This document shows positions 26,515 to 35,623 of a stretch of 64,000 nucleotides of DNA, one piece after another (the stretch's first letter is position 1; each line of letters opens with the position of its first letter). Under the pieces are notes generated by a model, which saw nothing but the letters and a program-made list of their open reading frames with translations, did no database searches and was not told where the DNA came from. A program made the translations under genes and the position numbers. Source of the DNA: Pseudomonadota bacterium (GTDB lineage Bacteria; Pseudomonadota; Alphaproteobacteria; Rhodobacterales; Rhodobacteraceae); NCBI GenBank assembly GCA_038533575.1, contig JBCAYL010000004.1, positions 62,001-126,000 of the forward strand. Direction: 5' to 3'.

Positions 26515-27453
26515 ATGCGCGATGCAGAAGCAGTGACATTCGGCGGGTCGGGGCTTGACCGCGCGGCCGAGCTCCGGGGCGTGCCGGAGCTGCCTCCGGG
26601 CCGCGCCATCGTGCTCTGGCGCGGCAAACCGGCGCTGGGCGAGGACGGGCGTCTCGTGCGCGTGGACGCCGCGCACGCGCTGCGCCGCCATGCCCCGGCG
26701 CCGATCCTGCTCGGGCGCGAAGAGGATGGCACGCTCATCGAGGCGATCGACATCTCCGCCTGGGAGCCTGACGGCGTCGATGCGTCCGCGCTCACCGGCT
26801 TCTCGGACCCCTCGCTCCAACGGCATCCCGAGCTGCCCGAGGGGGCCTTCACGGAGCTGCGCATGGCCATGACCAAGCTGAGCGCCCGAGACGCGGAGCT
26901 CGCGGCCACGGCGCGCGGCCTTTTCGAATGGCACCGTACTCACGGCTTCTGCGCCCGCTGTGGCGCGCGCTCGGACATGGCACAGCATGGTTGGCAGCGG
27001 CTTTGCCCGGCCTGCGGCGCGCATCATTTCCCGCGCACCGATCCCGTGGTCATCATGCTGGTGCTGCGCGGCAATTCCGTGCTCGTGGGGCGCTCGCCGG
27101 GCTGGCCCGAGGGGATGTTTTCGCTGCTGGCGGGCTTCGTGGAGCCTGGCGAGACGCTCGAGGCGGCGGTGCGCCGCGAAGTCTTCGAAGAGACACGCGT
27201 AGAGATCGGCGAGGTGGGCTACCTCGCGAGCCAGCCCTGGCCCTTTCCGGCCTCGCTCATGTTCGGCTGCATCGCCGAGGCGACCTCCGAGGAGATCACC
27301 ATCGACCCGGAGGAAATCGAGGAGGCGCGCTGGGTCACTCGGGAGGAGATGGTGGAGGCCATGGCGGGCCGTCACCCGGAGATCACGGGCGCCCGCAAAG
27401 GCGCCATCGCGCACTTCCTGATCGCGCGCTGGGTGGCTGACAGGCTCGATTGA
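26515..27453 (+). CDS. nudC: NAD(H) pyrophosphatase NudC (Nudix)
   Basis: 312 aa. Hydrolyses NAD(H) and can remove NAD caps from RNA. It has the zinc ribbon CARCGAR...CPACGAHHFPRTDP, a Nudix box GFVEPGETLEAAVRREVFEE, and the NudC marker SQPWPFPASLM. At the Nudix position normally glycine (after EEx) this protein has arginine (EETRV). The start at 26515 is set by AAGGAG six bases upstream; an upstream ATG at 26485 lacks one. Confidence 0.93.
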   Translation: MRDAEAVTFGGSGLDRAAELRGVPELPPGRAIVLWRGKPALGEDGRLVRVDAAHALRRHAPAPILLGREEDGTLIEAIDISAWEPDGVDASALTGFSDPSLQRHPELPEGAFTELRMAMTKLSARDAELAATARGLFEWHRTHGFCARCGARSDMAQHGWQRLCPACGAHHFPRTDPVVIMLVLRGNSVLVGRSPGWPEGMFSLLAGFVEPGETLEAAVRREVFEETRVEIGEVGYLASQPWPFPASLMFGCIAEATSEEITIDPEEIEEARWVTREEMVEAMAGRHPEITGARKGAIAHFLIARWVADRLD

Positions 27454-27510
27454 GCGTAGTATGCCCGCCGAAACGACGCCGCAGAGCGCAGCCAATGAGA
27501 CGAGGCAGAG

Positions 27511-27996
27511 ATGAAACTTTCGAGCAGAGAGGACGTGGCCCTCCCCATCGCCGCGATGTTTCGCGCGGTGAGCGATTTCGAGGTCTTCGAGCGACGGGTG
27601 CTCCGGCGCGGCGCCGACATTTCCCGCACCGATCCCGAAAGCGGCCCCGGCAAGGGCTCCACCTGGGAGGCGCGATTCCAGTTTCGCGGCCGCGAGCGCG
27701 ACCTCACCGCCCGGGTCACCGAGTTCGACGCGCCGAGCCTGATCGGCGTCACCTCCATCTCCGGCGGATTGAAGGGTGATTTTACGGTCTCGCTCGTGGC
27801 GCTCACCCCGCGAAAGACGCGCATGATCGTGGGGCTCGATCTCACGCCCAACAACCTTTCTGCGCGGCTCTTCGTACAGTCGCTCAAGCTGGCGAAATCC
27901 ACGATTTCCAAACGGTTCGAGACGGCCGTGGCCGATTACGCCCGCGGGCTCGAACGGAGCCACGCCGAGGCGGAGGCGCGCGCCGCGCTCTCCTAG
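27511..27996 (+). CDS. SRPBCC-fold protein
   Basis: 161 aa. It starts MKLSSREDVALPIAAMFRAVSDFEVFERR, a START/Bet v1-like opening strand and helices, and continues with alternating strands (STWEARFQFRGRERDL, LIGVTSISGGLKGDFTVSL) and a long C-terminal helix. Such proteins bind hydrophobic ligands; no catalytic residue can be named. Its TAG stop overlaps the convergent pheA stop (CTAG). Confidence 0.75.
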   Translation: MKLSSREDVALPIAAMFRAVSDFEVFERRVLRRGADISRTDPESGPGKGSTWEARFQFRGRERDLTARVTEFDAPSLIGVTSISGGLKGDFTVSLVALTPRKTRMIVGLDLTPNNLSARLFVQSLKLAKSTISKRFETAVADYARGLERSHAEAEARAALS

Positions 27997-28838
27997 CGAT
28001 CCCGGCGGGGATCGGCGGGATAGGTGCCCAGGACTTCGAGCATGTCGGTGAAGAAGCCGAGCTCCTCCAGCGCGAGCTTGACGTTGTCATCGCCCGGATG
28101 TCCCTCCACGTCGGCGTAGAATTGCGTCGCCGTGAAATGCCCGCCCACCATGTAGCTTTCGAGCTTCGTCATGTTCACGCCCGCCGTGGCGAAGCCGCCC
28201 ATGGCCTTGTAGAGAGCGGCGGGGATATTGCGGACCTGGAAGACGAAGGTGGTGATCATCCGTTCGGCGCGCCGGGTCATGTCGGCATAGGGCGCCATGA
28301 GGAGGAACCGCGTGGTGTTGTTGGCGTCGTTCTCGATCCGCTCGGCCAGGGGTGCGAGGCCGTAGATCTCTCCCGCGAGCGACGAGGCGAGCGCGGCCTG
28401 CGCGGGGTCGCCGCGCTCGGCCACCTCCATGGCCGCGCGGGCATTGTCGGAGGCGATGCGCGGCGCGATCCCGTTGGCCTTCAGGAAGTCCGAGCATTGC
28501 GGCAGGATGACAAGATGCCCGTGGGCCTCCCGCACGTCTGCAATGGACGCGCCCGGCACGCCGAGTAGGCTGATCTCCACCCGCACGAAGGTCTCGGCGA
28601 TGATGTGGAGCCCGCTCTCGGGCAGGAGCCGGTGGATATCGGCCACGCGGCCATAGGTGGAGTTCTCCACCGGCACGATGGCGAGCTGAGCCGCGCCGGA
28701 TTTCACCGCCTCGATGACATCCTCGAACGTGGCGCAGGGCAGGGGGGTGTGACCGGGCCGGACGGTCAGGCAGGCCTGGTGCCCGTAGGCCCCGAGTTCC
28801 CCCTGGAAGGCGATGTGTTTATCGGGCGCGGCAACCAT
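27993..28838 (-). CDS. pheA: Prephenate dehydratase
   Basis: 281-aa monofunctional enzyme converting prephenate to phenylpyruvate in phenylalanine synthesis. The catalytic domain includes [33 protein letters not shown] and the NTTRFLLM motif with its catalytic threonine. The C-terminal ACT domain (about residues 200-275; [20 protein letters not shown] and [10 protein letters not shown]) gives feedback control by phenylalanine. The chorismate mutase domain of the E. coli fusion is absent. The start at 28838 avoids a long non-conserved upstream frame. Confidence 0.95.
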   Translation of the reverse strand: MVAAPDKHIAFQGELGAYGHQACLTVRPGHTPLPCATFEDVIEAVKSGAAQLAIVPVENSTYGRVADIHRLLPESGLHIIAETFVRVEISLLGVPGASIADVREAHGHLVILPQCSDFLKANGIAPRIASDNARAAMEVAERGDPAQAALASSLAGEIYGLAPLAERIENDANNTTRFLLMAPYADMTRRAERMITTFVFQVRNIPAALYKAMGGFATAGVNMTKLESYMVGGHFTATQFYADVEGHPGDDNVKLALEELGFFTDMLEVLGTYPADPRRDR

Positions 28839-28901
28839 GGCGCTAGCCTTCCTTTCCTTGCGGTCAACGGCATCAGGGCGTTTGGTCGCGGGCTCTACAC
28901 C

Positions 28902-28929
28902 TTGCCGCGTGCGGCGCAAAGGCGATAGA
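28902..28929 (+). promoter_or_regulatory. Candidate sigma70 promoter for cycM
   Basis: TTGCCG (28902-28907), 16-base spacer, GATAGA (28924-28929), 33 bases before the cycM ATG. Only a consensus match by eye. Confidence 0.3.
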
Positions 28930-28962
28930 CCCGGGGCACCATTGTACACCACGGAATGCGAC

Positions 28963-29478
28963 ATGCTCGACACGATGACCATGACCAAGGCGACGGCTGC
29001 CCTGTGCGGATCGCTCCTTGTCTTTCTCCTGGGCGCCTGGGCGGCGGAGGAGATCTTTCACATGGGTGGGCATGGCCATCACCACGAACAGGCCTACTCG
29101 ATCGAGGTGCCTGAAAGCGGTGAGGGCGAGGTCGTAGAAGAAGGCCCGTCGGTCGCGGAAATGCTCGCCTCCGCCGATGCGGCCAAGGGTGAGAAGGTCT
29201 TCAACAAGTGCCGCGCCTGCCACCAGCTCGCCGCCGGCGAGAACGGCACGGGCCCGCATCTTTATGCCGTGGTGGGCCGCGATATCGCCGTGGTGGACGG
29301 CTTCGGCTATTCCGGCAACCTGACCCAGAACGGCACGGTCTGGACCGCTGAAAACCTCTGGGCCTTCCTGGAGAACCCGAAGGGCTTCGCGCCGGGCACG
29401 TCCATGAGCTTCTCCGGGCTTCCGAAGCCTGCGGATCGGGCCAATCTGATCGCCTACCTTGAGACCATCGGCGGCTAA
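28963..29478 (+). CDS. cycM: Membrane-anchored cytochrome c (CycM / cytochrome cy type)
   Basis: 171 aa. An uncleaved N-terminal anchor (about residues 9-28, [16 protein letters not shown]) is followed by a histidine-rich stretch ([10 protein letters not shown], residues 33-42), an acidic linker, and a class I cytochrome c domain with haem motif C83-R-A-C86-H87 and axial Met148 in GTSMSF. Members shuttle electrons from the bc1 complex to cytochrome oxidase while tethered to the membrane. The ATG at 28963 is the first giving this anchor. Terminated by a hairpin at 29531. Confidence 0.9.
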   Translation: MLDTMTMTKATAALCGSLLVFLLGAWAAEEIFHMGGHGHHHEQAYSIEVPESGEGEVVEEGPSVAEMLASADAAKGEKVFNKCRACHQLAAGENGTGPHLYAVVGRDIAVVDGFGYSGNLTQNGTVWTAENLWAFLENPKGFAPGTSMSFSGLPKPADRANLIAYLETIGG

Positions 29479-29530
29479 CGCCGACCCGTTTGAGATCACC
29501 GCCCGGTAAATGGGCGGTCACAAACGTATC

Positions 29531-29555
29531 AGCGCCCCGCCGGGGCGCTTTGTAT
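29531..29555 (+). terminator. Rho-independent terminator after cycM
   Basis: AGCGCCCC-gcc-GGGGCGCT stem (29531-29549) followed by TTGTATT. A second hairpin, ACCGCCC-ggtaaat-GGGCGGT, lies just upstream near 29500-29520. Confidence 0.75.
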
Positions 29556-29622
29556 TCGACATCGCTACAATTACGTTATTTTGTGTCGCGAACGCCTTGG
29601 ACCGCGAAAGAGGATGTCACCC

Positions 29623-31539
29623 ATGCGCCAGCCGCCCCGCCGCCCCAGAGCCATTGCCAAACACCGGGAAGAGGTCCGTGGGCCATGGCTGAAAGCGGGG
29701 CTTCTGGGGCTGGGTCTCATCGCTGCGGCCGGGCTCGTGCGCGCCGAGGGCCATGAGGAGGTCACGATCTCCCATGGCTACAGCTTCTTCGGGGATCTGG
29801 CCTATCCCGACCCCGATTTCTCGCATCTGAGCTACGTCAATCCCGATGCGCCCAAGGGTGGCGAGATCAGCATCTGGGCTCAAGGCACCTTCGACAGCTT
29901 CAATCCCTACACGCGCAAGGGCAACAACGCGGCCCTGTCCGGGATCGGCGACGAAAGCTTGCTGACCACCTTCGCCGATGATGCCACCTCCACCTACTGC
30001 TTCCTCTGCGAGACGCTCGAATACCCGGAGAGCCAGGAGTGGGTGATCTTCAACCTTCGACCGGAAGTGACGTTCTCGGACGGCACGCCAGTGACGGCCG
30101 ATGACTACGTGTTTTCGTTCAACGAGCTTCTGACGAACGGCATCCCCTCGTTCCGCGCGGCCTTCGGCGCGTTCTTCGAGGACGTCGAGGCGCTCGATAC
30201 CCACCGGCTCAAGGTCAACTTCAACCCCGAGAGCCCCATCCGCGACCGTATCGAGACGGCGGGCATCTTCTTTCCCATGTCCCAGGCCTGGTACGAAGAG
30301 AACGAGACCACCATCGATGCCACGCGCAACGCGCCGCATCCGGGCACTGGCGCCTACGTGCTCGAAAGCTTCGATTTCTCCCGCCAGATCATCTACGCGC
30401 GGAACCCGGATTACTGGGGCAACGATCTCAACATCAACCGCGGGCGGCAGAACTTCGACCAGATCCGCGTGGAGTATTTCGGGGATTCGACCGCGGCCTT
30501 CGAGGCCTTCAAGGCCGGCGCCTATACCTTCCGGACGGAGAATACCTCCCGTCTCTGGGCCACGGGCTACGAGTTTCCGGCCCTCGAGGACGGCTTCGTC
30601 GTGCGCGAGGCGCTGCCCGACGGCTCTCTCGGCCGCAACCAGTCCTTCATCATGAACCTGCGCCGCGAGAAATTTCAGGATGTGCGTGTGCGCGAGGCCG
30701 TGCGCCTCATGTTCAACTTCAACTGGTCCAACGAGTCGCTCTTCTTCGGCCTCTACGAGCGCCCGTCGAGCTTCTGGGAATTCTCCGAGAACCAGGCCAC
30801 CGGTCTGCCCAACGCGGCCGAGCGTGCGATCCTCGAGCCCCTCGCCGAGGAGGGCCTGATCGACGCCGCCCTCATCACAGAGGAGCCCATCATTCCGCCG
30901 GCGTCCGGCGCGCGCCAGTTCGACCGCAGGAATGCCGGCGCGGCCCAGGCGCTTCTCGACGAGGCCGGCTGGATGGTGAACCCCTCCACCGGGCTCCGCG
31001 AGAAGGATGGCGAGGTCCTCGAGATGGTCTTCCTCGAGAGCTCGCCCAGCTTCGACCGCATCATCAACCCCTACGTCGAGAACCTCCGCAATATCGGCAT
31101 CGACGCCAAGCTCGAGCGCGTCGACCCCGCCCAGGAGCAGGAGCGCACGCGGGTCTATGATTTCGACATCACGACCATGGGCTGGTCACTGGGTTACGAG
31201 CCCTCTACGGGCCTGCGCCAGTGGTTCGCTGGCGAGCTGAAAAACGAAAGCTCCCGCAACCTCGCGGGCGTCGACGATCCTGCCGTGGACCGCATCATCG
31301 AACTCGTGGTGGCCGCCGAGACGACCGAGGAACTCCAGACCGCCGTGCGCGCCCTCGACCGCGTCCTGCGCTCCATCAGGTTCAACGTGCCGCAATGGCA
31401 GAACACCGAGCACTGGGTCGCCTATTGGGATCAGTACGGCCGCCCGGATCCGCTTCCGCCGCTGGCCCTCGGACAGCTCGATTTCTGGTGGTACGACGCC
31501 GAGAAGGCGCAAGCCCTCCGCGACGCCGGCGCGCTCTAG
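29623..31539 (+). CDS. yejA: ABC transporter substrate-binding protein (YejA-like, family 5)
   Basis: 638-aa periplasmic oligopeptide-binding protein of the Yej system, which imports peptides and microcin C-like compounds. The N-terminus is long: MRQPPRRPRAIAKHRE, then a hydrophobic signal (AGLLGLGLIAAAGLVRA). Family features include HGYSFFGDLAYPDPDFSHL, YVNPDAPKGGEI and VTFSDGTPVTADDYVFSFN. The start at 29623 has AAGAGG eight bases upstream; ATG 29614 is possible. It is followed six bases later by the permease gene. Confidence 0.92.
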   Translation: MRQPPRRPRAIAKHREEVRGPWLKAGLLGLGLIAAAGLVRAEGHEEVTISHGYSFFGDLAYPDPDFSHLSYVNPDAPKGGEISIWAQGTFDSFNPYTRKGNNAALSGIGDESLLTTFADDATSTYCFLCETLEYPESQEWVIFNLRPEVTFSDGTPVTADDYVFSFNELLTNGIPSFRAAFGAFFEDVEALDTHRLKVNFNPESPIRDRIETAGIFFPMSQAWYEENETTIDATRNAPHPGTGAYVLESFDFSRQIIYARNPDYWGNDLNINRGRQNFDQIRVEYFGDSTAAFEAFKAGAYTFRTENTSRLWATGYEFPALEDGFVVREALPDGSLGRNQSFIMNLRREKFQDVRVREAVRLMFNFNWSNESLFFGLYERPSSFWEFSENQATGLPNAAERAILEPLAEEGLIDAALITEEPIIPPASGARQFDRRNAGAAQALLDEAGWMVNPSTGLREKDGEVLEMVFLESSPSFDRIINPYVENLRNIGIDAKLERVDPAQEQERTRVYDFDITTMGWSLGYEPSTGLRQWFAGELKNESSRNLAGVDDPAVDRIIELVVAAETTEELQTAVRALDRVLRSIRFNVPQWQNTEHWVAYWDQYGRPDPLPPLALGQLDFWWYDAEKAQALRDAGAL

Positions 31540-31545
31540 AGACCC

Positions 31546-32619
31546 ATGTCCGCCTATATCCTCCGACGTCTGCTCCTGGTGATCCCCACGCTGTTCGGCG
31601 TGATGCTCATCAACTTCGCCCTCGTGCAATTCGTGCCCGGCGGGCCAGTGGAGCAGGTCCTCGCGCAGCTTGAGGGAGAGGGGGATGTGCTCGCGGGCTT
31701 CACCGGCAACGACGACCCGATCGATGCCGGCGCTGAGAGCGAATATGCCGGCTCTCGCGGCCTGCCGCAGGAATTCATCGAGGAGCTCGAGCGCGAATTC
31801 GGCCTCGACAAGCCGCCCTTCGAGCGCTTCCTGCTCATGATGGGCAACTACATCCGCCTCGATTTCGGGGAGAGCTACTTCCGCGATATCGAGGTCATGG
31901 CCCTCGTGGCCGAGAAGCTCCCCGTCTCGATCTCGCTCGGGCTCTGGTCCACCGTGCTGATCTACCTCGTGTCGATCCCCATGGGCATCCGCAAGGCTGT
32001 CCATGACGGCTCGAGCTTCGATACCTGGACGTCCGTCGCCATCATCGTGGGCTACGCGATCCCCGGTTTCCTCTTCGCGGTGCTTCTCATCGTGCTCTTC
32101 GCGGGGGGCTCGTATCTCCAGATCTTCCCGCTCCGAGGACTGACCTCGGACAATTTCGAGGAGCTGAGCGCGCTGGGCAAGGTGGCCGATTATTTCTGGC
32201 ACATCACGCTGCCAGTCGTGGCGTCCTCCATCGCGGGCTTTGCCACGCTCACACTGCTCACGAAGAACTCCTTCCTCGACGAGATCAACAAGCAATACGT
32301 GATTACCGCCAAGGCCAAGGGCCTGTCGGAAAAGCGCGTGCTCTACGGTCACGTCTTCCGCAACGCGATGCTCATCGTTATCTCGGGCTTCCCGGCGCTC
32401 TTCATCGGGATCTTCTTCGGGTCCTCGCTCATCATCGAGGTGCTCTTCTCGCTCGACGGGCTGGGGCGCCTCGGCTTCGAGGCGGCGCTGGAACGCGACT
32501 ACCCGGTTATCTTCGGCACGCTTTTCGCCTTCGGGCTCGTGGGTCTCGTCGTCGGCATCCTCAGCGATCTCATGTATGTCCTCGTGGATCCCCGCATCGA
32601 CTTCGAGAGGAGGGGCTGA
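31546..32619 (+). CDS. yejB: ABC transporter permease YejB
   Basis: 357 aa. N-terminal helix [24 protein letters not shown] is typical of DppB/YejB permeases; a long periplasmic insert (about residues 40-110) is followed by the binding-protein-dependent core with five helices and the EAA-like loop [20 protein letters not shown] that contacts the ATPase. It begins six bases after yejA and ends two bases before yejE. Confidence 0.93.
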   Translation: MSAYILRRLLLVIPTLFGVMLINFALVQFVPGGPVEQVLAQLEGEGDVLAGFTGNDDPIDAGAESEYAGSRGLPQEFIEELEREFGLDKPPFERFLLMMGNYIRLDFGESYFRDIEVMALVAEKLPVSISLGLWSTVLIYLVSIPMGIRKAVHDGSSFDTWTSVAIIVGYAIPGFLFAVLLIVLFAGGSYLQIFPLRGLTSDNFEELSALGKVADYFWHITLPVVASSIAGFATLTLLTKNSFLDEINKQYVITAKAKGLSEKRVLYGHVFRNAMLIVISGFPALFIGIFFGSSLIIEVLFSLDGLGRLGFEAALERDYPVIFGTLFAFGLVGLVVGILSDLMYVLVDPRIDFERRG

Positions 32620-32621
32620 CC

Positions 32622-33794
32622 ATGGCGCTGTCTCCAATCAACCGACGTCGCTGGCAGAACTTCCGCGCCAACAAGCGGGCCTACTGGTCGCTCGTCATCT
32701 TCATGGTCCTCTTCACGCTCTCGCTTTTCGCGGAGTTTCTGGCCAACGACAAACCCATCCTCGTGAACTATCGTGGCGAGTACCGGACGCCCATCTTCTC
32801 GTTCCACAGCGAGCAAAGCTACGGCGGAGACTTCGCGACCGAGGCGGTTTACCGCGACCCGGAGGTGCAGTGCCTCATCCAGTCGGGCGGGGTGGCCGAT
32901 GATTGCTTCGACGACCCGCTGGGCACGATCGAGCTTATCGAGGGCGATGCCTACAGCCATCCGGACTTCGTGGAGGGCTGGACGATCTGGCCACCCATCC
33001 GCAATTCCTTCGACAATTCCGTCGACCGCCCCGGTGCCGCGCCGCTGCCGCCCAACGGGCAGAACCTGCTCGGCACCGACGACACCAAGCGCGACGTGCT
33101 CGCGCGGGTGATCTACGGCTTCAGGCTTTCTATTGTCTTCACGATCATGGTGACCACGGCGGCCTCCATCATCGGCATCATAGCTGGGGCGGTGCAGGGC
33201 TATTTCGGCGGCTGGATCGACCTCGGTTTCCAGCGCTTCCTCGAGATCTTCTCGGCGGTGCCATCGCTCTACATCATTATCATCCTCTTCGCGATCTTGG
33301 GGCGAAGTTTCTGGCTCCTCGTCATACTCAGTATCTTCTTCGGCTGGCCCGCGTTGACGGGCGTGGTCCGGGCGGAATTCCTGCGCGCGCGGAACTTCGA
33401 ATATGTCCGCGCGGCGCAGGCGCTGGGCGTCTCGAACTGGACGATCATGTTCCGCCACATGCTGCCGAATGCCATGGTAGCCACGCTCACGCTGCTGCCC
33501 TTCATCGTGACGGGCACGATCGGCGCATTGGCCTCGCTCGATTTCCTCGGCTTCGGCCTGCCCTCGTCTGCACCGTCTTTGGGGGAGCTCACGCTCCAGG
33601 CCAAACAGAACCTGCAGGCGCCGTGGCTCGGCTTCACGGCCTTTTTCACCTTCGCGATCATGCTCTCGCTCCTCGTCTTCATCTTCGAGGGCGTGCGAGA
33701 CGCGTTCGATCCCCGTAAGGTCTTCGTGGCCGGCGGCGCGGTGACCGAGACCGACCCGGTGGTCCAACCCGCCCGCAAGGAAGCCGCAGAGTGA
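32622..33794 (+). CDS. yejE: ABC transporter permease YejE
   Basis: 390 aa. Second permease of the importer, DppC/YejE type. One helix near the N-terminus (about residues 20-45), an extended periplasmic domain (about 50-165), then the core helices with the EAA loop NFEYVRAAQALGVSNWTIMFR. Length and the large N-terminal extracytoplasmic domain distinguish YejE from DppC. A 175-bp gap with an inverted-repeat element separates it from yejF, unlike the tight spacing of the other genes. Confidence 0.93.
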   Translation: MALSPINRRRWQNFRANKRAYWSLVIFMVLFTLSLFAEFLANDKPILVNYRGEYRTPIFSFHSEQSYGGDFATEAVYRDPEVQCLIQSGGVADDCFDDPLGTIELIEGDAYSHPDFVEGWTIWPPIRNSFDNSVDRPGAAPLPPNGQNLLGTDDTKRDVLARVIYGFRLSIVFTIMVTTAASIIGIIAGAVQGYFGGWIDLGFQRFLEIFSAVPSLYIIIILFAILGRSFWLLVILSIFFGWPALTGVVRAEFLRARNFEYVRAAQALGVSNWTIMFRHMLPNAMVATLTLLPFIVTGTIGALASLDFLGFGLPSSAPSLGELTLQAKQNLQAPWLGFTAFFTFAIMLSLLVFIFEGVRDAFDPRKVFVAGGAVTETDPVVQPARKEAAE

Positions 33795-33811
33795 CGACGC
33801 CCGCATCGCTC

Positions 33812-33958
33812 CGGCGCGCATGCGCCATGCCCGACCTCCCCCCTGGGAGGGCATCCGCAGGTATCGCGGTTAGAATCGGCCTGGGATTTGACGCGGGACA
33901 GGCGCTTCAGACCGACATCGCATGCCCCCCCGAGGTCGGGCACGACCCATGCGCGCCG
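33812..33958. repeat. 147-bp inverted-repeat (hairpin/MITE-like) element between yejE and yejF
   Basis: The 27 bases at 33812-33838 and the reverse complement of 33932-33958 agree at 24 positions: two perfect arms (CGGCGCGCATG and GCCCGACCTC) with a variable 6-base centre. Further in, 33845-33854 and 33922-33931 pair at 9 of 10. The whole could fold into one long stem around a ~67-base loop. No target-site duplication is evident and no ORF is inside. Confidence 0.7.
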
Positions 33959-33969
33959 AGGCACACGTC

Positions 33970-35559
33970 ATGACCTCCGTCCTCGAAGTCTCCAACCTCC
34001 AGGTTGCTTTTGGGTCCTCTGAGGCGGTCAAAGGTGTCAGCTTCAAGATCGAGAAGGGCGAAACCGTCGCACTCGTGGGCGAGAGCGGGTCCGGCAAATC
34101 CGTCACCGCACTCTCCACCGTCTCCCTTCTGGGTTCCAACGCCCGCGTGGCGGGCTCAGTGCGCTACAGCGGCGAAGAGCTCGTGGGGATGAGCGAGCGC
34201 GAGCTCATGCGCATCCGCGGCAACGACATCAGCTTCATCTTCCAGGAGCCGATGACCTCGCTCAACCCGCTCCACACGCTCGAAAAGCAGCTCACCGAGA
34301 GCCTCGCGCTGCACCAGGGCGTGCAGGGAGAAGAGGCGAGGGCGCGGGTGCTTGACCTGCTGAACAAGGTGGGCATCCGGGACGCCGAGAGCCGCCTCAC
34401 GGCCTATCCGCACCAGCTGTCGGGCGGGCAGCGGCAGCGCGTGATGATCGCCATGGCGCTGGCCAACGGGCCCGAGCTCCTCATCGCGGACGAGCCCACA
34501 ACGGCGCTCGACGTCACGATCCAGGCGCAGATCCTCGAGCTCCTCGCCGAGCTCAAGCGCTCCGAGGGCCTCTCCATGCTCTTTATCACCCACGACCTCA
34601 CGATCGTGCGCCGGTTCGCCGACCGGGTCTGCGTGATGAAGGACGGGCTCATCGTGGAGGCCGGGCGCACGGCGGATGTCTTCGACGCGCCCGAGCACCC
34701 CTACACCCAGAAGCTCCTGAACGCAGAGCCCACGGGCCAGCCCGCGCCGGTGCAGAGCGAGGCCCCGGTCGTGGCGGAAACCGAGAACCTGAAGATCTGG
34801 TTTCCCATCCAGCGTGGTTTCCTCAAGCGCACGGTGGGCTACGTGAAGGCGGTAAACGACGCCACGCTTTCGGTCCGTGCGGGCGAGACGGTGGGGATCG
34901 TCGGCGAGAGCGGCTCCGGCAAGACGACGCTCGCGCTCGCCATCATGCGCCTCATCGGGTCCGAGCATCGCATCAGCTTCCTCGGGCGCGACATCCAGGG
35001 CCTCAGGCCCCGGCAGATGCGCCCGCTCAGGAAGGACATGCAGATCGTTTTCCAGGACCCGTTCGGCTCCCTCTCGCCGCGCATGTCGGTGGCCGAGATC
35101 GTGGCCGAAGGCCTCGGCGTCCACGGCGTGGAAAAGGGACAGCGCCCGCGAGACATGGTGGCCGCGATCCTCGAGGAAGTGGGGATAGACCCGGCCTCCA
35201 TGGACCGCTACCCCCATGAATTCTCCGGTGGCCAGCGCCAGCGCATCGCCGTGGCCCGTGCGATGATCCTGCGGCCCAAGCTCGTCATCCTCGATGAGCC
35301 CACCTCCGCCCTCGACATGACCGTGCAGAGCCAGATCGTGGATCTCCTCCGCGGCCTCCAGGAGCGCTACGGGCTCGCCTATCTCTTCATCAGCCATGAC
35401 CTGAAGGTCGTGCGCGCATTGAGCCACAAGGTTATGGTGTTGAAGGACGGGGACGTGGTCGAGGCTGGGACGGTCGATCAGATCTTCGACGCGCCGCGCA
35501 CGGATTACACGCGTGCGCTCATCTCCGCGGCATTCGAACTGAGCGACGAGGTCGCCTGA
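33970..35559 (+). CDS. yejF: ABC transporter ATP-binding protein YejF (two ATPase domains)
   Basis: 529 aa with tandem nucleotide-binding domains. The first has Walker [14 protein letters not shown], signature [11 protein letters not shown] and Walker [13 protein letters not shown]; the second (from about residue 270) has [24 protein letters not shown] and [12 protein letters not shown]. Each is followed by an oligopeptide-type C-terminal extension. This fused layout matches YejF. The ATG at 33970 gives the natural [15 protein letters not shown] start; the upstream open frame lies in the inverted-repeat element. Confidence 0.94.
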   Translation: MTSVLEVSNLQVAFGSSEAVKGVSFKIEKGETVALVGESGSGKSVTALSTVSLLGSNARVAGSVRYSGEELVGMSERELMRIRGNDISFIFQEPMTSLNPLHTLEKQLTESLALHQGVQGEEARARVLDLLNKVGIRDAESRLTAYPHQLSGGQRQRVMIAMALANGPELLIADEPTTALDVTIQAQILELLAELKRSEGLSMLFITHDLTIVRRFADRVCVMKDGLIVEAGRTADVFDAPEHPYTQKLLNAEPTGQPAPVQSEAPVVAETENLKIWFPIQRGFLKRTVGYVKAVNDATLSVRAGETVGIVGESGSGKTTLALAIMRLIGSEHRISFLGRDIQGLRPRQMRPLRKDMQIVFQDPFGSLSPRMSVAEIVAEGLGVHGVEKGQRPRDMVAAILEEVGIDPASMDRYPHEFSGGQRQRIAVARAMILRPKLVILDEPTSALDMTVQSQIVDLLRGLQERYGLAYLFISHDLKVVRALSHKVMVLKDGDVVEAGTVDQIFDAPRTDYTRALISAAFELSDEVA

Positions 35560-35623
35560 CCCGCATGCCCCGGTCGCAGGGCAGCGCCGCGAATTTTTGC
35601 AAAAAATTGTGGCTCTCGGTGGC

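Noticed and set aside
26356-27963. 535-codon minus-strand frame opposite nudC and the SRPBCC gene
   Set aside because: Runs antisense through two recognisable genes and into the SRP RNA; no family resemblance.
31186-32637. 483-codon minus-strand frame opposite yejB
   Set aside because: Antisense shadow; the sense frame is a clear permease with helices and EAA loop.
35592-35608. AATTTTTGCAAAAAATT dyad after yejF as a terminator
   Set aside because: The stem is all A-T except the loop and would be weak; it is too unstable to call, though it lies between convergent genes.
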